Positions 1-4,893 of a stretch of 7,990 bases of DNA are shown here, piece after piece. The notes beneath the pieces were generated by a model. That model ran no database searches. It was not told the origin of the DNA and saw only the letters and a program-made list of their open reading frames with translations. Where the stretch lies: positions 1-7,990 of the forward strand of contig JAISRI010000163.1 in assembly GCA_031273735.1 (NCBI GenBank), written 5' to 3'. Every line of letters starts with the position of its first letter. Position 1 is the stretch's first letter. The position numbers were made by a program, and so were the translations under genes. The stretch comes from Helicobacteraceae bacterium. Lineage in GTDB: Bacteria > Campylobacterota > Campylobacteria > Campylobacterales > SZUA-545.

Positions 1-67
1 TTAGAACCTGTTTGAACTTACGTTCTGAGATGTGCGTACCCCATAGATACTTGTTCAACATACTCAT
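1..67 (-). CDS. Putative IS1595-family transposase, N-terminal fragment cut by the window edge
   Basis: Reading leftwards from an ATG at 67-65 gives 22 codons beginning MSMLNKYLWGTHISERKF, then the window ends in mid-codon. The short tract with ISERKF followed by QVL resembles, from memory, the start of IS1595-family transposases, which begin with an I-S-E-x-K-F type segment before a helix-turn-helix; the DDE/DDN catalytic core would lie outside the window. A TAG stop lies in frame two codons upstream, so the start must be the ATG at 67 or the second ATG at 61. AGGA at 72-69 is 7 bases before the ATG at 61 but only 1 base before that at 67, which favours 61. With so few residues the family call is tentative, and intact and degraded copies cannot be told apart. 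Confidence 0.5.
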   Translation of the reverse strand, partial: MSMLNKYLWGTHISERKFKQVL

Positions 68-86
68 ATCCTAGTTTGGATAGGAT
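68..86 (-). promoter_or_regulatory. Hairpin covering the transposase ribosome binding site
   Basis: On the minus strand ATCCTA (86-81), a 7-base loop (80-74) and TAGGAT (73-68) form a perfect 6-bp stem that ends at the base before the ATG at 67. The only purine-rich Shine-Dalgarno candidate, AGGA (72-69), is wholly inside the 3' arm. Several insertion sequences (IS10 and IS200 are the textbook cases) use leader structure to block translation of their transposase from read-through transcripts. That this hairpin does the same is inference. Confidence 0.4.
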
Positions 87-109
87 TAGAGGATACCTAA
101 AGTAGGATT
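81..109. repeat. Direct repeat TAGGATT, 22-bp period
   Basis: TAGGATT occurs at 81-87 and again at 103-109, 22 bases apart, about two helical turns. ATCCTA at 68-73 is the inverted partner of both copies. Between them a smaller dyad, CCTA (96-99) and TAGG (103-106), is present. The repeats sit in the leader of the putative transposase and could be protein-binding sites or alternative pairing partners for the ribosome-binding-site arm. No function can be shown from sequence alone. Confidence 0.5.
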
Positions 110-158
110 GACCCAAAACTTTTTCACGATCATTAATGTCCCCTCCCGCTTCACAATC

Positions 159-173
159 TAGCAATATTTGCTA
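159..173. repeat. Short perfect inverted repeat TAGCAA-TAT-TTGCTA
   Basis: Six-base arms at 159-164 and 168-173 flank a 3-base centre. It could be an operator-like dyad or a small hairpin. There is no T-tract on either side, so it is not a typical terminator, and no gene start lies immediately next to it. Confidence 0.45.
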
Positions 174-260
174 ATTGGGCAAGACTGCTTTACGGCGGTT
201 CTTTCCTAAACTCTCGTAATAATAGCATAGGGTAAAGACTATTTTTATGATTAGCGTATA

Positions 261-289
261 AGCGCCCTTTTTTTGCAAAGATGGGCGCT
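261..289 (-). terminator. Hairpin just downstream of the three-gene operon, possible terminator
   Basis: AGCGCCC (261-267) and GGGCGCT (283-289) are perfectly complementary, giving a 7-bp, six-G/C stem around a 15-base loop. TTT (268-270) can also pair with AAA (277-279) inside the loop. The structure begins 9 bases beyond the stop codon of the outer-membrane gene at 299-301, where an operon terminator is expected. On the minus strand the stem is followed by TATACGC, not a U-run, so it is not a textbook Rho-independent terminator. It may instead stabilise the 3' end. Confidence 0.4.
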
Positions 290-298
290 CAAATTGAT

Positions 299-1525
299 CT
301 AAAAACTAAACTTTAGTTCGGCAAAAATACGATCGTTTTGCTTAAAGGCGCTATAAGGAAGCTCTTTGCCGTCGTAGAGCGCGTATCCGAGTTTGGCTTT
401 TAGCGAATCTTTCAAATCGTATTCGCCCCATAATCTGTATACGGCGCCATCGTCGGCTTTTTTGCCGTATAGCATAACAAGAAGGTTGATATTTGCTCTT
501 TCGTTTAACATTTTATAGGTCGATCGCGCCGCGTAGGAATATGCGGTTTTTTCGCCGTCGATTGTCGGATCTCGCAAAACCGCTTCGATCGAAAAGGTCG
601 CGTCGTTAATTCCCGCGTATTCCGCTCCGATCAGCGCGTCAAAACGATCGAACTTTTCGTTTGCGTTTTTTAGATCGCTTAAATACGCCGCTTCGCTTTT
701 GATCAGCCAGTCGCCAAAAGCGAAAGCCGCGGCCGATCCTAGCATATCAAAGCGTTCGTGAGATAAAAGCTCGTCGCGGTATAAGTTTGCGCCGTAAAAG
801 GCAATATCCCATCCTTCAAAATTACCGCTTAAAGCGGCGGCAAATTGCGCGCCTTTTGGTTTGTCGGTATCGCTAATTTTTATATCGCCAAAAGGATAAA
901 AATCGCTTCCAAACGGCGGAAGTTTGCTAAAACGAACTTCGGGGATCGCAAAAAGCGATATATCCCATTTACCAATATAATAATCGATCTTTGCCATAGC
1001 CGTAGGCAAACGTAAATCCTCTATATCGATCATACCGGGTTCGCGCATATCGAGAGGATTTAGCATATCGGTTACGCGCAAATTGTCGCTCTTGCCCCAC
1101 GCCGCGATCTGACGACCGATCTTTATATCTAGCGAAGGCAAAATAGACCCTTGAACGTAAGCCTCTTTTAACTCGATTTCGCTCTCAAAATCTTTTAGCG
1201 TTTCGCTCTTATATTCGCCGCGATCGTTTAACGAATAGATCGAATCGTAGTAACCCGTCGCGCTAACCGCGATTCGCCACGAATTGAAAAAACGTTTTCT
1301 AAGCTCTAACTCGCCTTTGATTCTCGCCCTTTTGAACTCGCGCTTTTTGTCGGTATTATAAACGCTCTGAAACGCGACGTAACCATTTTGCTCTAAGAAA
1401 CCGTCTTTTGATTCGGCGCTTTTTATTGCGGTCGAATCTTCGATCGCGTCAAAGCTATCCAATATATCCAATTCGTCGGCGTTTAACATAGCCGCGATCA
1501 GTAAACAAAACGCCAAACGACGCAA
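299..1525 (-). CDS. DUF1302-like outer-membrane beta-barrel protein
   Basis: A 408-residue protein with a signal peptide (MRRLAFCLLIAAMLNA, probable cleavage after A16), then alternating polar/hydrophobic strands to the end and a C-terminal phenylalanine after ELKFS, the usual signature for outer-membrane barrel assembly. Around residues 137-159 it carries GRQIAAWGKSD followed by T-D-M-L-N-P-L-D, the segment that marks DUF1302-type proteins. The start is TTG at 1525-1523, one base after the stop of the LolA-like gene. An in-frame TAG six codons upstream excludes an earlier start, and the ATG at codon 13 would destroy the signal peptide. No good Shine-Dalgarno is visible, so translation probably depends on ribosomes finishing the upstream gene. 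It is the last gene of the RND/LolA-like operon and is likely its outer-membrane receiver or channel; this role is inferred from context. A barrel of another family is possible. Confidence 0.82.
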   Translation of the reverse strand: MRRLAFCLLIAAMLNADELDILDSFDAIEDSTAIKSAESKDGFLEQNGYVAFQSVYNTDKKREFKRARIKGELELRKRFFNSWRIAVSATGYYDSIYSLNDRGEYKSETLKDFESEIELKEAYVQGSILPSLDIKIGRQIAAWGKSDNLRVTDMLNPLDMREPGMIDIEDLRLPTAMAKIDYYIGKWDISLFAIPEVRFSKLPPFGSDFYPFGDIKISDTDKPKGAQFAAALSGNFEGWDIAFYGANLYRDELLSHERFDMLGSAAAFAFGDWLIKSEAAYLSDLKNANEKFDRFDALIGAEYAGINDATFSIEAVLRDPTIDGEKTAYSYAARSTYKMLNERANINLLVMLYGKKADDGAVYRLWGEYDLKDSLKAKLGYALYDGKELPYSAFKQNDRIFAELKFSF

Positions 1526-1526
1526 A

Positions 1527-2309
1527 CTATAGCCCGCTTTCTAAACGCCGCAAGGTAAAAAGATCGTCTGGCATTTCTTGATTAAACTTAACGTCGTAAA
1601 AGCGCAAAATCGTGCTGTGGAGCGTCTCTTTTCCTTGCCTACTTACCATCTGCATTTCAAGCGGTTGCCATACTCCGTCGATCAACTCTAGTTTTGGAAC
1701 GTCCAACATTTTTACTCTGCCTTGCTTTGTTTCGTAATTAACGGCGCGAATAAGAACGTAGTTATCCTGTCGAATTTGAAGAAGCGATCTTGTATAACCC
1801 GTTTCGTCGATAACTTTTTGCGATCTTGGGACGCTCTCGATCACCCACGTTTTATGTTCGCCTACGTTTCGCTCCTCGATCAGCTTAAAATCGTAGTCGT
1901 CCAATTCGCGATCCGACATATCGCTATAACTAAAATCCGACCCCATAAAACTACCCGATTTATCGCCGCTGGCAATACGTTTGCTCTTCTTTAGAGCTGG
2001 TAGATAGAGCCACTGGTCGTCGTCTTTATCGGAATCGTCGTAATCGTAGGTTAAAAAGCCGGTGTTTCGCACGTCGGCGGGTTCCAAAAAGAAGATAGCC
2101 CTATAACTATCTTTGCCCTCGTAGCGTCTGAATTGTTTTAACGATCTAACTCGTTGATTTTTATTTTTATCGATCAGGATCATCTCCATTCGCGCCGTCA
2201 TACGATCGCCGTCGTCTCTCGCGTCGACTTTTTGCATAATCTCTCGCGCTTTCGGATCGTCGGCAAACGCCGCCGCGCATAGTAGTAAAACAAGCGCTAA
2301 CCTCTTCAT
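1527..2309 (-). CDS. LolA-like periplasmic protein (outer-membrane lipoprotein-sorting protein family)
   Basis: The start is the ATG at 2309-2307, giving 260 residues with a signal peptide MKRLALVLLLCAAAFA cut before DDPKAR. An in-frame ATG at 2396 lies inside the upstream gene and lacks a signal peptide, whereas AAGGAGT at 2321-2315 is well spaced from 2309. C11 is preceded by leucine, so there is no proper lipobox and the mature protein should be soluble. Family hallmarks include DDDQWLYLPALKKSKRI (residues 97-112) and GSFMGSDFSYSDM (119-131), typical of the LolA-like family annotated as outer membrane lipoprotein-sorting protein. LolA-fold proteins hold acyl chains in a half-barrel cavity and carry them through the periplasm. 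ATGA overlap with the RND gene and a 1-base gap to the barrel gene imply a shared pathway. It is probably a carrier for the pump's substrate rather than the housekeeping LolA; the substrate is unknown. Confidence 0.9.
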   Translation of the reverse strand: MKRLALVLLLCAAAFADDPKAREIMQKVDARDDGDRMTARMEMILIDKNKNQRVRSLKQFRRYEGKDSYRAIFFLEPADVRNTGFLTYDYDDSDKDDDQWLYLPALKKSKRIASGDKSGSFMGSDFSYSDMSDRELDDYDFKLIEERNVGEHKTWVIESVPRSQKVIDETGYTRSLLQIRQDNYVLIRAVNYETKQGRVKMLDVPKLELIDGVWQPLEMQMVSRQGKETLHSTILRFYDVKFNQEMPDDLFTLRRLESGL

Positions 2310-4708
2310 CGTAAACTCCTTTTTTGGGATTTTATAAACAACGTCATTAAGGCGGGAGCAAGTAGCAGATCGGCAAGTAGAGCCAATATAATACAAACGC
2401 CCGCAATAAAACCAAAACTAACGATATTTGTCATAGTAGCGAATAAATATGCAAAAAAACCGCACGACATTACTACGGTCGTTACGCACATCGCCCGCCC
2501 CGTCGTCAAAAACGTCCGCCGCGTCGCCTCTTTCGCGTCGCCAAACTCGTTGTAATATCGGCGGAAATTGTGCATAAAATGGATTGTATCATCTACGGCT
2601 AAACCGATAATAATCGATCCTACCAACATCATAAACAGATCGAAAGGAATATCGAGCAAAACCATTATCGCCATTCCCGCTAAGATCGGCGCTAGATTCG
2701 GTAGCATTGAAAGTAAACCGAGCCGAACGCTTGCAAGCAATAATATCATCATAACGCTAATCGACGCGATCGCGCTAACATAGCTAAACGCCATCGAATG
2801 AATCGCTTCATACATCATACGAACCATCAGCGCGATCAGTCCGGTTACGCTTATATTCGCTTCGGGGAACTCCGCTTTGTAATGCGCTTGCAGTCGATCT
2901 AAAATCGGTTTTTCTTTTATAGCGTCTCCAAACGGGATTTTATGCGAAATTCGCGTTTGCGAAAAGCGCGAATCGGTTATCTCTTCTAAATCGTCGCTAC
3001 CGCTGTTTGAAAACAGCAATAACTCCTGCGCGATCAGATTGCGATCGGTAGGAATCGAGTAAAAACCGCCGTCGTTTTCATTCAAAGCGCGGTTGATCTC
3101 TTTAACGATCGCGCTTAACCCGAACGCTTTGCCTACAAAATAGCCCCCGCTTTCAAAAGTCTGCGCCTCGCTTAGCGCCTTATCTAACGTTAAAAGTATA
3201 GCGGGATCGTAAAGCGCGTTTGTTTGATTAAAATCTACGACGACCTCCACGCTCGCGCTACCTTTCATAACCTTATCTAGTAGAGTTGAAGATCGATATA
3301 CTTCGCTATTTTTCGGAAACCAATTTATCGGATAGTGGCTTAATTGCAATTTTGTAATCAGCGCGATAGAGACAGCGATCAAAAGCGCGGAAATAATCGT
3401 TATTATTTTAGCCTTTGACACTGCAAAATCGGCGATCTTAAGTAAGATTCGATCCGCGATCGGCGAAAGGTTTTGCGCCCGCGCTTTAACGGGCGTAAGC
3501 GCCAGCGCGGCGGGAAGCGCGACAATCGTCAAAAACAGCGACATAAAAACGCCGAATGCCGCAAAACGCCCCAAATCCGCAATCGGCGCAACCCGCGCAA
3601 AAGCAAACGATCCTATGCCGATCATCGTCGTCAGCGCCGTCATTACGATCGCTAGCCCCGAATGTCCCATCGCGTTCGAGATCGCATCGCGCCTATTTTT
3701 GCCCGCGTCGATCTCGCGGTAAAAGATAGCGATTAAATGCACCGCCGCGCCCACGCCAACCGCTAACAATAGGCTAGGTAAAACTTGCGTCGGAATCTTA
3801 ATAGATACGTCAAGAAACGCCATTAAACCCATAGCGCTAAGAAGCGCCAAAATTGAAACCAAAAGCGGATATATTACGCCGCCAATTCTGCGAAACATAA
3901 TAAATAGAACAACCGCTACGACGATCAGCAAAATACGCATAAAAGTTTGAATATCTTTGCTCATCGATCGTTTAAGGCTATCGGTGATTACGGGGCTGCC
4001 CGCCATTATTATGGGCAGATCCGCGCTATTTTCCTCTTTGAGAATAGCGCGAAGGGCTTCGACAACCTCGCTGTTTTGCGCGTCGGTAAGATATTCGCGA
4101 TCGGCGCTCTCGTTTTGCGCGGATTGCGGCGCGTCAAATTCGCTTAAAAGATCGACGCTATCGCTTTGCGACGCGAACGCCAAAGTAGATACGATAATCG
4201 CGCTATAGCGCCCGTCTTCGGAGATTAGTAGGTTTTTATAAAATTCGTTGTTTAGCGCCCGTCGTTTAAGCGCTTCCCATTCGGCTTGCGTTTGCGGCAT
4301 AGTTTCAAATAGATCTTCCACAATTAGCGTATCGCCTTCGCCTCGCGTGTTTCTAGCGTTGATTAGGCTTGTAACCTCGTCCAGATAAGGCGTTCTCTCT
4401 TCGATCTTTTTATGAACGCGGCGGATTTTTTCGATCGTTTGCGGCGTGAAAATATCCGCGGGGCCTATCGCCAATATCGCTTTCTCGTCGCGCCCGTAAG
4501 CGTCTCGAAAAGCGTTGTATTCTACGATCGCGGGATCGTCGGGAAAGAAAAAACCTTCCGTAGAAGCGTCAATCGTAGCTTTCGGCAGACTAAACGCAAA
4601 GGCAAAAACGATCGCGAACGAAAAAACGATCGTTTTTACGGGATTATCCGCTACAAAAAAACCAAATCGCGCAAACCCCGCCTCGATCGCCGCGCGGTAA
4701 TCTCTCAT
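2306..4708 (-). CDS. RND-superfamily (MMPL/HAE3-type) inner-membrane transporter
   Basis: An 800-residue protein with the duplicated RND plan. A first transmembrane helix (about 23-43) is followed by a large periplasmic domain (about 44-250) and a helix bundle (about 253-405). A second lone helix (about 433-453), periplasmic domain (454-635) and helix bundle (about 637-790) follow. The second bundle has GLAVDDTIHFMHNFRR (702-717), the acidic-pair motif of MMPL-type proton-driven pumps. The equivalent first-half segment, AVGVGAAVHLIAIFYRE (316-332), has alanine where an aspartate is usual. Length suits HpnN and HAE3 relatives, which move hydrophobic molecules such as hopanoids; tripartite AcrB-type pumps are near 1,040 residues. 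ATG at 4708 is preceded by GGGGAG with a 9-base gap. Its TGA overlaps the LolA-like ATG (ATGA, 2306-2309). It is the first gene of the operon. A polar stretch at about 180-212 is probably a loop. Export of a lipid or other hydrophobe is likely; direction and substrate are not shown. Confidence 0.9.
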   Translation of the reverse strand: MRDYRAAIEAGFARFGFFVADNPVKTIVFSFAIVFAFAFSLPKATIDASTEGFFFPDDPAIVEYNAFRDAYGRDEKAILAIGPADIFTPQTIEKIRRVHKKIEERTPYLDEVTSLINARNTRGEGDTLIVEDLFETMPQTQAEWEALKRRALNNEFYKNLLISEDGRYSAIIVSTLAFASQSDSVDLLSEFDAPQSAQNESADREYLTDAQNSEVVEALRAILKEENSADLPIIMAGSPVITDSLKRSMSKDIQTFMRILLIVVAVVLFIMFRRIGGVIYPLLVSILALLSAMGLMAFLDVSIKIPTQVLPSLLLAVGVGAAVHLIAIFYREIDAGKNRRDAISNAMGHSGLAIVMTALTTMIGIGSFAFARVAPIADLGRFAAFGVFMSLFLTIVALPAALALTPVKARAQNLSPIADRILLKIADFAVSKAKIITIISALLIAVSIALITKLQLSHYPINWFPKNSEVYRSSTLLDKVMKGSASVEVVVDFNQTNALYDPAILLTLDKALSEAQTFESGGYFVGKAFGLSAIVKEINRALNENDGGFYSIPTDRNLIAQELLLFSNSGSDDLEEITDSRFSQTRISHKIPFGDAIKEKPILDRLQAHYKAEFPEANISVTGLIALMVRMMYEAIHSMAFSYVSAIASISVMMILLLASVRLGLLSMLPNLAPILAGMAIMVLLDIPFDLFMMLVGSIIIGLAVDDTIHFMHNFRRYYNEFGDAKEATRRTFLTTGRAMCVTTVVMSCGFFAYLFATMTNIVSFGFIAGVCIILALLADLLLAPALMTLFIKSQKRSLR
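2315..2321 (-). promoter_or_regulatory. Ribosome binding site that fixes the LolA-like gene start
   Basis: The minus strand reads AAGGAGT, then five or six bases, then ATG at 2309. The site lies within the last codons of the RND gene (K-R-S-L-R-stop), so ribosomes ending there pass directly over it. It argues for the start at 2309 against the in-frame ATG at 2396. Confidence 0.85.
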
Positions 4709-4740
4709 CGCCTTAAACTCCCCGATTCATTTTAGGCGTT

Positions 4741-4746
4741 ATAATA
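4741..4746 (-). promoter_or_regulatory. Candidate -10 box for the RND/LolA-like/barrel operon
   Basis: The minus strand reads TATTAT (4746-4741), about 33 bases before the RND start codon, leaving room for a short leader with the GGGGAG ribosome binding site. TTTACA, close to a -35 consensus, lies 20 bases farther upstream, which is longer than ideal. Campylobacterota promoters often lack a -35, so the -10 alone is the main evidence. Confidence 0.35.
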
Positions 4747-4862
4747 CCCTAGCAACTTAAACGGAATGTAAACGCGATACCGCTTTATAATCGGCGTAAT
4801 TGCCGCGCGCTTAGTTTCGGCAAATTGCGCTATTTGATTGCGTAAAGTTTTTCAATAGCGTT

Positions 4863-4871
4863 TGCTATAAT
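4863..4871 (+). promoter_or_regulatory. alaS promoter, extended -10 TGCTATAAT
   Basis: A perfect TATAAT (4866-4871) preceded by TG and one base (4863-4865) makes an extended -10. No -35 hexamer sits at 16-18 bases, which agrees with the Campylobacterota sigma-70 pattern. Transcription should begin near 4877-4880, giving a leader of only about 15 bases with GGAG at 4885-4888 and ATG at 4894. The in-frame ATG at 4870 overlaps this box and would not be on the transcript. Confidence 0.7.
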
Positions 4872-4893
4872 GCGCGTCTTTTTTGGAGTGAAA

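Larger units (their letters stand above)
68..298. other. Gene-free stretch: probable insertion-sequence leader and end plus flanking spacer
   Basis: No coding region with a credible start and ribosome binding site is visible on either strand. The right part of the transposase leader reaches a GC-rich tract; GGGGAC on the minus strand (143-138), or a few bases beyond it near 147, would be a reasonable place for the insertion-sequence end. The opposite end is outside the window, so neither terminal inverted repeat nor target duplication can be checked. The stretch also contains a perfect dyad at 159-173 and a GC-rich hairpin at 261-289, listed separately. Composition is AT-richer than the genes to its right. 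Confidence 0.5.

Noticed and set aside
2010..2045. Aspartate-rich run in the LolA-like protein (about residues 89-98) as a calcium-binding site
   Set aside because: An acidic run just before DQWLYLPAL is, as I recall, ordinary for this family and does not follow a calcium-loop spacing.
2310..2396. A 29-residue N-terminal extension of the LolA-like protein
   Set aside because: It lies within the RND gene, has no ribosome binding site, and would bury the signal peptide; the ATG at 2309 has a strong site and a clean signal sequence.
3473..4735. Several open plus-strand frames of 60-107 codons opposite the RND gene
   Set aside because: They are antisense shadows of a well-supported transporter, rich in Arg/Lys/Ser as expected from antisense reading, and have no recognisable domain or ribosome binding site.
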